From Ananas comosus (taxonomy: Eukaryota > Streptophyta > Magnoliopsida > Poales > Bromeliaceae), in contig NC_033623.1 in NCBI RefSeq assembly GCF_001540865.1, forward strand, positions 5,848,134-5,912,133: 64,000 nucleotides of DNA. The letters are read 5' to 3'. Shown one piece after another: positions 11,826 to 24,192 of the stretch (position 1 is its first letter; every line of letters starts with the position of its first letter). The position numbers and the translations under genes were made by a program. Under the pieces are notes generated by a model. That model did not search any database. It was not told the DNA's origin and was given only the letters and a program-made list of their open reading frames with translations.

Positions 11826-11959
11826 GGTAAAGTGTTAATTCATGATTATGGTGATTCATACTTAGTTGTAGACATTAGAATCATAATATCAATGTCTAAC
11901 GGATTAAAAAGTGCATCGGAACTTTGCAAAACCCGAAACGGCGAAAATTTGCAAAGTGT

Positions 11960-12094
11960 ACCGGTACAGCATCAGAAGTGTACCGGTACAAAATGTGTAC
12001 CGGTACGGCCATCAAGGATGTAACCGGTTTCACTGTTTCGTCAGGTTTTTCGTTCCGTCATTGTGTAATCGGTGACAGCCTAAAGTGTACCGGT
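11960..12094 (+). promoter_or_regulatory. ACCGGT palindrome array upstream of TATA box
   Basis: ACCGGT-type sites start at 11960, 11982, 11999, 12023, 12068 (variant ATCGGT) and 12089. Several neighbours are 21-22 bp apart. Most lie in GTACCGGTAC. The TATA box follows about 55 bp after the last one, which places the array as an LTR enhancer or promoter element. Confidence 0.55.
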
Positions 12095-12394
12095 ACACAG
12101 TGTAAAATCGTGAAATCTTTCTAATCCGACTCCAATTGATTCTAAAGTCTATAAATAAGCTATTGGGCTTCTCTAACATATCAAGCATCACGAAAATACA
12201 TGTTTGAGAAACCCTAGAGGCTCGGATTTCATTCTAAACCTATTTTCTACAAATTAGCCTCTTTAGATCAAATCGAGATATCGTTTCGCATTCGCTATAT
12301 GTCGATTTGATCTAGTTTTCGCTTGGAGTTTCCTTCCCTGGTTTTCTACGATACTCCTAAGCGAAGGATCACCATAATCATGATACTCTTCATG

Positions 12395-12540
12395 AACGGC
12401 GTCGTGGATTCGGCGTGAACAAAGGCGGTTCGTGGATTCGGATCGTTGGCTCGTGGATTCGAGTGGCGTCGTGGATTCGGCGTGAGTGGAGCTTCGTGGA
12501 TTCGAAGTGAAGGCGTTCATGGACTCGAACGTGAGGGCGT
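12395..12540 (+). repeat. GTGGATTCG repeat in LTR
   Basis: Six or more copies of (T)CGTGGATTCG with spacers of 10-20 bases rich in GGCG. It lies in the transcribed leader part of the Copia-type LTR. Confidence 0.75.
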
Positions 12541-12861
12541 GGACAACCCGGAGGATAGCGCGAAGATTCATAGGAGGTTAAGAGAGATTGAGTTCGTGGA
12601 GTCGGTAATCACCTTGTAATCTTTTCTCTTAGTGAATTATTTTTTCGCGTGTTGGTCCCGTAGGTTTTTCTCCAAGTTGGAGTTTTCCCACGTAAATCTC
12701 GGTGTGCTTTTTATTTTCCGCATTTATTTTTATTGCATCGAGATTTGTGATTTTTGGCCGTTCACCTATTCACCCCCCTCTAGGTGATAGTACAATCTAG
12801 ATAGATCCTTGGGCTTCTCAAAACTTTCAATTCTGCATAGTTGCAGAATTTGTTCTCGGGG

Positions 12862-13135
12862 ACCGGTCCTTGGTAAGAGAGACCAGTCCCTGTAGCTTGG
12901 AAAATGTGGCAGAAGGCTCTGTGCACAAGGTTTGCTCTCGGGGACTGGTCCCTGGCTGGAGAGACTGGTCCCCGTAGGTATGCCAAATGGTAATAGAGCT
13001 GTCCTGCTAGAGTGTGCTCTCGGGGACCGGTCCCTCGTTGGAGAGACCGGTCCCCGTAAGCGTGGAAAAAGGGACAAGGGCCCTTTTCTATAAATAAGCC
13101 ACTCTCGGGGACCGATCCCTATTGGAGAGATCGGT
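12862..13135 (+). promoter_or_regulatory. Four paired palindromes around a TATA box
   Basis: Site pairs start at 12862/12882, 12944/12964, 13026/13046 and 13111/13130 (ACCGGT or one-base variants). Within-pair spacing is 19-20 bp and the pair period is 82-85 bp. Each pair is also an inverted repeat of the type CGGGGACCGGTC...GACCGGTCCCCG. The TATA box is inside the array. Confidence 0.6.
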
Positions 13136-14394
13136 CCCCGTAACCCGAAATGCCCAAAGATGGGCTGCTTCATGATTGCAATGTTGAGGGAGGTTTCGTG
13201 CAAATGTTACATGTGTGGGGTTAAGTTGAGGGGAGCCTATCTCTTTTCTCTCATTTCTCTCCTCATACCTAACCCTAAACACATCCCTCTCTCTCTCTAG
13301 AGCTCTCTCTCTCTCTGAAGGAAGGAGAAGGAGGAGAAGGAGTAGAGGGAGAAGAAGGTCAAGGAGGAAAGCATCATCTTCTTCATCTTCTTTCTCTAGT
13401 TTAGAGCAAGCTTGAGAGGTAAACTCCTAGAGCATTAATGGTGGATTTCTAGGGTAGAGTTTAAATACTCTAGAAATGGTTTTGTTGGAACTCTAGTGTC
13501 CCTAGTAGATGCTCTATGCTTGAGTCTCAAGCTAGAATCGTGGATTTTCGCATTGTTGAAACCTAGGGCTCCAAAATAGGGTTTTGAAAAATCTAGGGTT
13601 TCGATCTAAATTAGTTGGTTGTAAACCTAATTGCTAGGTATCTAAGCGCGTTGGCGGCGATGGTTTGACTATTCGTCGAGTTGGTACGGAGATATCGCCA
13701 AGCAGAGGACGTTTTGGTGTCGTTTCCACCTGAAAGGTCGAGGCGGCGACTTGTGATCGTGAATTCGGATTTCCTGCCTCACTTCGTCGTTAAGAGGTGG
13801 GTGGTGACCATCCCGAAGCAGTTGAACTGCTCCCTATGTCTAAGTTTGTTGTTGATCAGTTTTGCATATTGAGCATGATACATATAGGGTGCTTAGATGC
13901 TTGTATCTATTCTTACATGCTAGTAGTAGTGTAGCCTCATTGGTTTCACACTTGAACCTAGTATGCATGAGGTTAGTGTGATATGGCTTAGAACCCTATA
14001 TGAGATGATACGTGATGGATAGGAATCTAGGTAAATGACAACCTAGTGAATGTGTAATTAGTGTATTGGAAACACTTAAATAGGAACGAGTGTTATCTAG
14101 TTAATGTTGAACACGAGAACGAGTGGCATCTAGATACGGTTAATAACTTAACGAGTGGCACGACAAGTAAAGTATAGGTGAAGTACTTATTGCATGTTGA
14201 ACTTAGAGATGAACAAGTTCCCAAGTGATGTTGGCTATAGTGGTAGGGTATCCTCAGTGACGAGGATTTGATCATATTCACATGTCTGTTCAGAGCTTGT
14301 AGGCGGTCGCTCCGCTCAAGCGTGCGCTCCAGAGTTGTCACACTATTGGGTAACCTTTTTGGGTCCCAAGGGGTGAGCCTTTTTGGGCCCCGCA

Positions 14395-14580
14395 GACAGT
14401 ATCGGGTGAGTGAGTAGATTCTCACTGTGAGTGAGCGGTTCCTCACCTACGATTATGTTGTGAGACGGGCGAGTGAGCGGATCCTCCCCATAGAGAGTAG
14501 ATTGTTAGTCGGGTGAGTGAGCGAATCCTCCCCGTAGAGAGTAGATTGTGAGTCGGGTGAGTGAGCGGATCCTCACCAGT
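14395..14580 (+). repeat. Tandem 55-60 bp units in LTR
   Basis: GTGAGTGAGCGGATCCTC followed by a segment with AGAGAGTAGATTGTGAGTCGG repeats about three times with small changes. Confidence 0.75.
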
Positions 14581-14890
14581 GTGACCGAATAGATGTGGCA
14601 CCTATAAGGGGGCCGTGAGATTGAGACGCGAGATTGAAGGCGAGCCCACGGGCTAGCCGAGTGATTGGGTGATTAATGTATAGCATCGTTGTTGGATAGT
14701 AGTATGGTAGCTAGCCTTTTACTATGTAGTGCATGCATTCATAGCATTGGATTGAGGCATAGTAGGATACTTACATTTCTTCTTACTTTTGTTGCTGTTT
14801 CATGCATAGCTATCTATCTATCTGTCTGTCTTCCTATGCCTGCTTAGACCTAGTGGGGAGATCGGCGGAGTCGGCGGCCGAACCCACTGG

Positions 14891-14909
14891 GAACTATGGA
14901 CAATAGTTC
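14891..14909 (+). promoter_or_regulatory. LTR stem-loop upstream of splice-acceptor-like AG
   Basis: GAACTAT/ATAGTTC around GGACA. It is preceded by CCCACTGG and followed by CTCACCCCAC and TTGCAG ending at 14928, 19 nt downstream. Confidence 0.55.
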
Positions 14910-15384
14910 TCACCCCACTTTGTTGCAGGGCCAAGTACGAGTGCGCCAGCCGAGGATCGTGGTAAGGGCTTAGCGCCCTAGTGTTGGTAGCCTACCCTCC
15001 TTTTTGCATTAGAGCAACCCGATGTACTTGAGAGTAGATGATGTATAGGATGTGAGGTGCATTTGGGAGAAATGTAGACTTTATGTTTATGGTTTGGAAG
15101 AATGTAAAATAATCAATGCATTAAAGAGGTTGAATGGTTGTAATAGTTAGTATCTCTCTTTTGTTCACTTGTTTATTACTTGTGATGTTTGCTCTTGGTT
15201 GCTTAGCACTGGTTGTGCTCTCATTGTTGTTGTTGATTATGTATGTATTCAAATTATTTTCCTGGGCACTTGTTGTACACAATCACGTTGTTTAGCCTTG
15301 GGCGGATAGGGGAGGTCTTGTCCGTCCAGCGTCTATTCGACGCGCCCAAACCGGACCAAATTGGTAGCGGGCTCGGAGTGTGAC

Positions 15385-16936
15385 AGTTGTGGTGCGGAAA
15401 TGGTTAGAAAAACCGTTTCCTAAAGCCTCAATTGTGTGGTTCGCGGGTTAGTGTCGCTAGCAGCTTTTGGATGTTGAAAGCTGTGGGACTCCCTGTGAGT
15501 CGGTTCAGGGTCTTTCTGATTTCGAATGTCGACTTGTAAAGTCGATGTTTCGACGGTATTGGTTGTGAACTTTTGGTTCAATAAAGAAGTATCAGGTAGT
15601 TTGATACTTTGATGTGTTGCGCTTCCAACATGTTGTTGGTAGTAGATCTTCGGTATTTCGCTTTTCTTTTGATAAGTACATTGGCTGCAGACAATATACT
15701 GTAAAAAGTTAGGACGAAATACCCTTTCCCTGTTTGGGACTTTTGGATTGGGTCAGTGTTGTCTCTAGCAAAACAATCTCTGTAGATTGTCTTGTGGAAA
15801 GGCTTGAGTGATGGTCATCTCTGACCATGTAGCAAGCCTTGGGTTATTCCCTGGCAGGTTTTGCGCAGTTGATTTTCATCACTGTGGTTGGTTTGACTCT
15901 GAATCGAGTCAGGGTGCTCGTTAGCTCTATAGTTGTGCTGTCCACAGCTAAAAGGTTTGTTTGGTTAGTAATCTCGATCTGTTCCCGGGAGGTTCAGAAT
16001 CACAGTTGTTGAGTGACTTGAGCCTGGTTGTTTGCTTCGATTGTCACGGTATGTGATAATGTATAATGTTTGCGACTTTGCTTGTCGTGCAAACCTTGGA
16101 TTGGTATGCTTGTCTAGTTATTTGATAACAGGTGTGCCTGGGTCTCAATGAGATAGGTATTTGGTGTTGCTGGAAACACCGATCGCTAGGGTTCCTTCTA
16201 GGACAGCAGCGACGGAGTCTCGCGGAGACAGGTGTTGGGCATCACCGTTGGTTATTATCGCAAATTGCGATTGGCAACCTTGTGCATCGAATGATGGACT
16301 TGCTAGGACCATATGTTGGTTTGATTTTACCGGATTAAGTTATCGAGGAGACAATATTGTTGAGCTCGATTGGTTATGTCAACCTTGGACCTGTTGGTCA
16401 GGCAGATGGTGAGTGTTATCGACTCAGATTATGGGACACACTGCGATATATTTGTTGATCATCTGAGCCTAAAGTATCTCTTCACCCATAAAGAGTTGAA
16501 CCTCAGGCAGTGGCGTTGACCCTAGCTCTGGAAGGACTACGGTATATCTATTCAGTATCATCCGGGAAAGGCGAATGCGGTAGCGGATGCCTTGAGCCGG
16601 AGATAGCCTTCAGCTGAGTTATCCTTCATAATCACGAGCCAGGATCGCCTTGTGGAAGAGTTCCGCCATCTTGAGTTAGAGGTTGTCTCCACTGGGGCCA
16701 TGGCCTAATTGATGACCCTGGTGGTACAGGCTACTTTGACAGAGTGGATTTTGCTCGGGCAGCAGAGTGACCCGTACTTATTTTTCAGCACCGCTTATTG
16801 TATAAAACAAGAGCAAAAAGTCGCAAGCTCATACACAGTATAAAATAAAACCAAATCGAAGAAGGCCAAAAGCCGAATAGAATACCGGGTAACTTTCGTT
16901 ATTTTTATTGAGCAATCTTCCAACATAGAGACTTAA
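15385..16936 (+). pseudogene. Gypsy pol remnant with RNase H C-terminus
   Basis: Around 16455-16520 the plus strand reads DHLSLKYLFTHKELNLRQWR, and around 16550-16605 YHPGKANAVADALSRR, interrupted by stops. These are the RNase H and connection motifs of Ty3/Gypsy pol. The protein would degrade RNA in the RNA/DNA hybrid during reverse transcription. The reading frame holds several stops in 150 codons, so it is dead. The preceding kilobase (15385-16430) has no open frame and looks like older protease/RT sequence. It is probably the continuation of the interior at 10716-11825, split by the nested LTRs. 16800-16936 is unassigned. Confidence 0.75.
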
Positions 16937-17762
16937 TGTCACGCCCCGCGACCGCCCGCCTATTTGGCCGGGTCGCGGCGCCGCAACAGACCGCCGAACG
17001 GACAGGATTTTTCCTGTACCGCGGACAGAGTCTCCCCTGTACATTCAAGGCGTCGCAATTAATACAATGTGCGAAGTTCCAACCAGGAACACATTTCAAT
17101 CAAGATTGCATAATGGAAGGTATCAAACAACATAACACATCCTATGTTATTAAATGCATTCACATTCATACATTTTACATCCCAAATACTTATTACATTT
17201 AACTTCCAAATACAATCATGCTTTTATTACAAATTATTACAATCTTATTCCTTTCATTTTCTTACATCCCTAAGTAAAGCCGACTCAGGGTACCGCTATC
17301 TCTGGTCTCGGTGGTAGGGCGCTAACTATGATGCTACGCCCTCGCCTCGCGCCGCCGCGCCGCTCACGTGTGAAGCTGTAACACCCCAAAACCACGTGGG
17401 GTGAGAACCAACTCCATGGTTCCCAGTGGGTACGGCCACCCAAGGGAAAAGCTCGACCAACAGGTCCGAAGGAGGCAAGCTGCAGGTTAGTTTAATAGAC
17501 AAATAGATATGATAACGAGATTATGCAACTAACAATACCATGCATTGCTTCGCAATATGCAATATGAAGATCATGCAATGATGCGACTATACAATCAACT
17601 AGTAATTCAATCGATTACTACTTTCATCCAATTGACATTTAAGGTTTTCTGTCATTTACCATTTTAATCATAAAGTTTTCATCTATCTTTACAAAGCTAA
17701 CCGCCCGACTCGGTCTTGAGTCAATCATCTGCGGAGTACCGCACAAAGCCAGACCCGAGGTT
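16937..17762 (-). mobile_element. Family A LTR, reversed, truncated
   Basis: It begins TGTCACGCCCCGCGACC, the reverse complement of the 3' end of the solo LTR at 18919-21925. It matches that LTR down to about 21066 and then stops abruptly at CCCGAGG, where Helitron-like sequence begins. With 18919-21925 it forms an inverted repeat of about 830 bp around a 1.15-kb spacer. Confidence 0.85.
17405..17422 (-). promoter_or_regulatory. LTR stem-loop, minus-strand copy
   Basis: On the minus strand GAACCA/TGGTTC. Relative to other copies the fifth pair is C-G instead of U-A. The minus-strand sequence then reads CTCACCCC and ends in TTACAG about 28 nt on. Confidence 0.5.
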
Positions 17763-18481
17763 GAAGATTATTAATGCCTTTGGTGGATTGAGGACTGCTT
17801 TACTCCATTTTTTGTGAATGCTTAATACACACTGGCTGCTATCTTAGTGATTTACTCCATTGACAGGAATTCAGCTTTGGGTTCTTATATTGATTGATGA
17901 TTGGTCTTTACTTATGTTTCCACGATTTCCCAGTTTGATTTTGGTTTATTAGATTTTTTCATTTTGTTGTGGGTTCTTTATTAATTTATTAACAGTTTTG
18001 TCAGTTTTCGATTTTTTTCTCCTAGGCCTCCTGTCTAAGGTCTTCTCATTTCAGAATTTTGTTTATCTGTTGTAAACCTAGACTAGGTTACGCTAGGTCA
18101 GAATTGCAGATTCTACCATCTTAGTGATTTACTCCATTGACAGGAATTCACCTTTAGGAATTCACCTTTGGGTTCTTACATTGATTGATGATTGGGCTTT
18201 ACTTATGTTTCGACGATTTCCCATTTTTATTTTGGTTTATTACATTTTGTCATTTGGTTTTAATGCATTTTATAAGGCAATGATGATATCAAAAATTTTG
18301 CTGATCTTTCGTTTGCTGAAGTAGAGGCGCGGGCGAGCGCGAACTTGCGCGGGCGCGAGCCGGCACGACTGCAAGCCGACGCGGATTAGAGCCCGCGTGC
18401 GGGTTTTTTTTTAAAAAAATATATATTTAAAAACATGAAAAGGGAATCAGCGGGTCACATCGTTGACTATGCTTGAGGGAA

Positions 18482-18546
18482 AATGCCGGACTTCACCGGC
18501 ATTCCTGCACGTGGTCCACGAGGTGAACTGCACCTCCTCGTGGACC
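18482..18546. other. Two adjacent perfect hairpins
   Basis: AATGCCGG/CCGGCATT (18482-18503, 6-nt loop) is followed 10 bases later by GGTCCACGAGG/CCTCGTGGACC (18513-18546, 12-nt loop). They lie just after a GC-rich stretch (18325-18400) and before a TA microsatellite at about 18590-18626. No known RNA family is recognised. Confidence 0.7.
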
Positions 18547-18586
18547 GCCTGAAGAAGAGAGAATATTGGACCTCTCTCTCCCTCTT

Positions 18587-18629
<43 letters not shown>

Positions 18630-18918
18630 TTTTTACTTTAAATATATTTAAATTTTAGAATTAACGACGTTATTATGTTCCAATTGCAATATTTGCTGGT
18701 GGACAAATCTGAGCCTTATAAAATGCATAGAATTTTCAGTTTTTATAAGCTTTTACTTATAATACAGGCAACCATTTTTACTTATAATACAGGCAACCAT
18801 TTTCAGTTTTTATAAGCATGCAAAAGTTGGATGGCCTATAATACAGGCGACCATTTGCTAGATTTTTTGTTCAACTTTTTTTCTACGGTCCTTGCATAAG
18901 ATCTTAGAAAGTACATAT

Positions 18919-21900
18919 TGTAACATACCAGATTTTGATATAAAAATAAAAATAAATAAAAATAGTATGAATATTTTTATTGGATTTATAAAAGTAAAAC
19001 ATAAGTCGTAAGTGACTTGTGCTGAAATCGGAATGAAAACAGAAAATCTAGAATTTTCTGTTGGAAATGGGACAGATAAATTAGCAGAAAATACACAGTC
19101 TCAGAAAATTATGAAAATTGGAGGATAAGTCAGAAATATTTTTGTGAGGCTAGATTTAAAGTTTCATATTTTTCTGACACCCGTAGAGTGAGAAATAAAA
19201 TCCGACAGCTATCTGATAAAGATTACAGTTCGGTACAGTTTTCGGTGACCAAATGGGGTCGAAACTAAAAAGTTAAAATATATTCTTACTCAGTACGTTA
19301 AACTGAGCCTGCCTGTCAAATTTGAGCTCAAACGGACATTCAGAAGGGCTCCAACTATTCCGAACTGCTAAACTGCCCTGGAGTGAATAGTGTTTTGGGT
19401 GTTAATGTATATAAGAAGCAATGTGCTTCTTCTTCCTCTCCTTCAGCCCGAACACACACACGCACACTCATGGAGATAGAGAGAGAAACACCTCTACCTC
19501 TCTCTAGATATCTCTCTCATCTCTCTAAATCTCTCTCTAAAAATTGGAGGGTTGGTGAAGAAGATGCTTGCGAACGCGTTGGAGGCGACGGATCGGCTTT
19601 CGTGCGGCCGTTGGAGCGGTGTGTTGTCGTCGCGGCGTTCACATGGTGGTAAGCTTTTGGGAATTTGGCTTAATCCTTAGTTTTAAGTATTCTAATAGTC
19701 TCTAATGAGCATTGTTAGCATGTTGCTCCAATTAATTTGGATTATTTGGTGGTTAATGCATGTTAGGACTCAAAAATGCTAGTTTTGTAAATATGAGGGT
19801 TTGATCTCATTTGACCCTCTGTAAACCTAATTGCTAGGTAAACGAGCACGTTGGCGAAGTCGGTTCGGCGATTCGTCGAGCCGTTGCGAAGTTATTAAAG
19901 AAATGGACGTTTAGGCTTCATTTCCACCTGGAGGGCCGAGGCGATATCGTAAATTCATGAAAATGGATTTGAAGCATTGTGGCACATAACCGAAGACCTT
20001 TAATTTTCGGATCATGGATTGGAGGCCGTTCGGGTGGTCGCGCGAGAGATCGGGCCAAACCGGGTGCCGGGTGCCGCGGGAGGCCGATTGCAAGTGTCGA
20101 CAAGCAATCGGAAAGCGATTTGAGGTGGGTTGTGCTCACCGAAGCGACTAGGTCACTTATATGTCTAAGAGTAATGGTTTTCTAATTGATGCATATAGTT
20201 GATGTTACTTACTGTTGAGATAAAATGCATAATGACATATAATGTGTTAAGTATTAGATGAATGCATGAGTTAATTGTCACATGAATGCATGAAAATAAT
20301 GTTATAGTAATATGTTAGAGGTAATATGCATGTTTGTGGAATATGATGAATGAGTGCATGTTGATTTATTGTAGAATATACTAGATGAATGTATATTGAC
20401 ATATTGTGGATTATGTTAAATGACACATGCATGTTGAACTTGGGTCGATAAACTCTAGGTGAATTAGAGAACTCGACATTGGAAAACAATGACGTATGAA
20501 CTATGATATGTGACGTGGACAATCTATATATATTAGATCGAGTGGCATATGATTAGTATAGTAGAAACACTTATGGCATGTTGAATACTTAGAAAACAAG
20601 TGTGGCATGAGTCCAAGAATATAGTAGTGTATATGACACAAGTGATAGTAAAGAATGCAAAGAAAAGAATGATGGAAATATTATGACATTTCAACCCTAG
20701 AGTTAGGGTCATTTGAGCATAGTCTTCCTAAAGTTAAGGAATGGATTGAACTTGACATCCTCAAGATTTTGGATTTGATCATTGATCATACTCACCTTTA
20801 GTCCTTGCTCGAGGTTGTGGTAGCTCCCCCTCGGGCGATGTGCTCCGGAGTCGACATCACTGGGTTGTAGCGGGTATCTCCCCAGAGGACGGTCCCACCG
20901 GGTTGTAGCGGGTATCTCCCCGGTTAATGGGATTTTGGGTTGGTGAGTTTGTTGAGGGCGAAACCTTCGGATTAGCCAAGAGATTGGGTAACAAGCACAT
21001 GAGCTGTAATAATATCCTAGTTGAGTGGACTTAAGGCTGAGGTGCAAGTGAGACGTCCTTCGCCTCGAGCCTGCCTTTGCGCGGTACTCCGCGAATGATT
21101 GACTTGAAACCGAGTTGGGTGGATAGTCGATAAAGGTAAATGAGACCCTATGATCAGAATGGTAATTGATATGAGTTTAAAATAGAGAAATAACTTCGAG
21201 GTCAATTGAATGAGCTATGAATAGCAGGATTAAAGTAGTTTCGATTGAACTACTAATTGATTGCATAAATCGCATGATTTTCATATTGCATGGTTGTCAG
21301 GCATGACATATATTTCAATTATCGCATATATATATCTGTTGGATATTTGTTGGACTAACATGTTGCGGTGCCTCCCTTGGACCTATTGGTCGAGCTTTTC
21401 CTTTGGGTGGCCGTACCCACTGGGAACTATGAAGTTGGTTCTCACCCCACGTTGTTTTGAGGTGTTACAGGTTCACACGTGAGCGGCGCAGCGGCGCAAG
21501 GCGAGGGCATAGCTCCATAGTTAGCGCCCTACCACCGAGACCAGAGATAGCGGTACCCTGAGTCGGATTTGCTTAGGGATGTAAAGAATAAAAAGAATGA
21601 AGTTGTAATAATCATGTTAAATCCGATTGTATTTGGAAGTTAAGTGAAAGCTAGTGTAAGAATCAAATGAGAATTGTGATGTAAAAATATATGAATGTGA
21701 ATGCATGTAATAACATAGGATGTGTTATGTTGTTTGATACCTTCCATTATGCAATCTTTGATTGAAATATGTTCCTGGTTGGAACTTTATACATTGTATT
21801 GATTGTAACGCCTTGAATGTACAGGGGAGACTCTGTCCGCGGTACAGGAAAAACTCTGTCCGTTCGGCGATCTGTCGGCGGCGCCGCGACCCGGCCAAAT

Positions 21901-21925
21901 AGGCGGGCGGTCGCGGGGCGTGACA
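18919..21925 (+). mobile_element. Family A solo LTR with TSD CATAT
   Basis: It runs from TGTAACATACCAG to CGGGGCGTGACA, flanked by identical CATAT at 18914-18918 and 21926-21930. No internal region is attached, so it is a complete 3007-bp solo LTR, the product of LTR-LTR recombination after insertion. It holds a TATA-like TGTATATAAGAAG near 19407, a CT/GA-rich leader, and the stem-loop at 21424-21441. It has no ACCGGT array. Confidence 0.92.
21424..21441 (+). promoter_or_regulatory. LTR stem-loop upstream of splice-acceptor-like AG
   Basis: GAACTA/TGGTTC keeps six pairs through one U.G wobble. CTCACCCCAC and then TTACAG (ending 21470) follow, 29 nt downstream. Confidence 0.5.
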
Positions 21926-22454
21926 CATATCGTGTTAATTTCTGCAGAAAACAAACCATAAGTAGGCAGTAGATACCTTTTGTCTATGCTCAATGTAATT
22001 AACGAAAAAAAAAGTTAGTCAGTTTTTGTTTGAAACTTGCTATTGCTTAGCCGTAGTACTTTTCTCTAGGTTTAATGGTCAGTTTTTGTTCAGTACTTAA
22101 TTATGTACTTACCTTTGTGGCTTTGTTCTGGTTGAGTTGTAAAGGAGACTTTTCTAGTTGTTGCTTTATGTGCTGCTAGACAAGCAGTTCGTCCTGTACT
22201 GCTTAATTATGTACTTACCTTTCCTATGCTAGATTAAGATAGGTCGTATTTGATAATGTCTTTGTGGGACTGAGGAGCGGTTTTATTATGACTTTTATTT
22301 TGTTTACTTTTGTATGTGATTGAAGCTTCCATTTAAATTATATTGTTGCTATATGGATGTTTGACTCTGTTCAGGTTGATTGGATGTATTTCTATGCTTA
22401 AGACACCTAGTTTAGTGCTTTACTCCATTTTTTGTCTATGGTTAAATTTCCAAT

Positions 22455-22844
22455 TTGCCAGCACGTTTAACTATTACTCAATTAGCTCCAAGAGTTATCG
22501 AAGCACAAATTTTTACAGGAAGTCATGCCGGCAAAAAAGTTTATATCCCGCGCATCATAACATATGTAACGGAGACAAAATGGTCATTTGTTTTGAAACA
22601 AAGACAATTTCCTGTTCGTGTATGTTATGGCATGACGATCAATAAAAGTAAAGGACAGACTCTAGAACGAGTTGGCATTTATCTACCAAAGCCGGTATTC
22701 TCACATGGCCAGCTTTATGTTGGGGTTTCTCGAGTTACCTCACGGCAGGGCCTGTGTATTTTAATTGATAGTGAAGATGATAAACTCGAAGGATATACAA
22801 GAAATATTGTTTTCTCAGAAATTTTTGATGATTTGCATTTATAA
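22455..22844 (+). pseudogene. Helitron PIF1-type helicase, C-terminal exon
   Basis: After a plausible acceptor (TTTGCCAG at about 22453-22460) the frame encodes about 128 residues. They include LTITQLAPRVIEAQIFTG, GKKVYIPRII, FPVRVCYGMTINKSKGQTL (helicase motif V region), and KPVFSHGQLYVGVSRVTS (motif VI), ending FSEIFDDLHL with a stop at 22844. This is the C-terminal end of RepHel, the Helitron protein that unwinds the displaced strand in rolling-circle transposition. The Rep nuclease, Walker A/B and central helicase motifs are absent upstream, where only non-coding Helitron sequence is found (21926-22450). It is therefore a 5'-truncated remnant, although this exon itself is intact. Confidence 0.9.
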
Positions 22845-24192
22845 AGACGCTGTTTGTTATTCTATTAGAATATCGCGCTATACAAAAATTAACGTATATC
22901 ACTATTTTTTCTGTTTTATCACTTTTCTTATTTTTCAGAGCTATAATTCGACTTTCTTATTTTATTGTATTTTCATTGCAGAAAATTATTGCGGCATGAA
23001 ATTTGTCCTTCTAAAACAACTCAGTTTGACGCAGCAGCACTGTAAGATTAGGGTCAGAGTTAGTAGAATATGGGAATCAACGACGCCGCTGAATAAGAAT
23101 AATATTTTAAGCTTAGACTGTTTGCTCATAGATGATGAGGTTGTGATAAATTTTATATGAGCAAAATTTACCGGTGATGCCATTTGCTTTTTTGCAATCT
23201 TACTATAAACATATATTACTTTTTGTAGGAATATGCGATGCAGGCTACTGTTCGGAAATACGATGCAGAACACTTTAGGTCGGTGCTTTCCGAAGGTACT
23301 GTGTACATCTTTGAAAACTTCAATGTTGTGCCGAGCAGAAATAATTATAAAGTCGTTGATCGGAAATATATGGTGCAAATAAGTAAATGGACGCGTGTAC
23401 TCAAAACAAACGACGCTGTCAGTTCTATTCCGCTTCACAGTTTTTACTTCATCGACTTTGGTCACGTGAAAACCAAAAAATAAAATGATGGTTGCCTGAT
23501 AGGTATTAATAATTTACTTTATTATTTATAATTAGTTTTACTATTAAGCTTATATTTATTGCATTATATTTAACCAATATAACCATAATTATGTATTGTT
23601 TCATTCCTCAGATGTTCTCAGTAGTGTTACATCTATTGCTCCTCTTTCGCATACATATGTTGCGCAAGAACTAACTGCAATTAGGAAATTAGAAATCCGA
23701 GATATAGAGTAAGTTCTAATTTTTAATTCAATTCTTTTATAGCTTAGTTTTTTTTCCAAACAATAATTTTCTGATCATGTTTTTATGAATACTTTGTAGT
23801 GATCAGGTTATGTCGGTAACGTTATGGGACAAGTTTGCTCTCTATTTTGACGACGATCTTCTCAAGCAAAAAGAAGTTAATGGACCAGTTGCGATTGTTT
23901 TGGCAAGTATGACTGTACGCACATATCGAGGTATACTAAATGAATATTTATATTTTCTAACTTATATTGGATGATATTTTAATATTGGTTATTTTTCTAA
24001 TACTTTTTATTTGTATATTAGATAATGTTTACCTATCAACTTGCCCAGCATCAAGACTTTACCTTAATTTAGAAATACCAGAAGTTGTACAATTCGAGAG
24101 CAATCTGCGCAGGTAATAAATAGTATATTATTTTTTCTTTATTTGTCATACTAATATTTGAGGTACCATACTAACAATATGTTTGTCTCTAG

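Larger units (their letters stand above)
11826..12792 (+). mobile_element. Copia-type LTR (SIRE/Maximus-like) fragment
   Basis: It contains GTACCGGTAC palindromes (11960-12094), a TATA box (TCTATAAATAAGC near 12150), and a repetitive GTGGATTCG stretch (12395-12540). It then has the segment TTTTTCTCCAAGTTGGAG plus TTCCCACGTAAATCTCGG, and the terminal ACCTATTCACCCCCCTCTAG. These last features are typical of R/U5 ends of long Copia elements of the SIRE/Maximus group. The left boundary is not clear, and no primer site follows because a Gypsy LTR begins there. Confidence 0.6.
12793..15384 (+). mobile_element. Gypsy-type LTR, family A
   Basis: Landmarks in family A order: paired ACCGGT sites (12862-13135), TATA box (CTATAAATAAGCC at 13088), CT-rich leader, the GTAAACCTAATTGCTAGG segment, three tandem copies of a 55-60 bp GTGAGTGAGCGGATCCTC unit (14395-14580), the stem-loop at 14891, and the terminus GTGTGACA at 15384. 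The first bases are not identifiable because the Copia LTR end abuts it, so whether it is solo or truncated is open. Confidence 0.65.

Noticed and set aside
12862..13135. Spaced palindromic repeats resembling CRISPR repeats
   Set aside because: The repeats are short and variable, intervals are related to each other, and they flank a TATA box in an LTR.
13681..13872. Small open frame in family A LTR
   Set aside because: Equivalent frames in the other LTR copies are not conserved as protein. I treat it as leader sequence.
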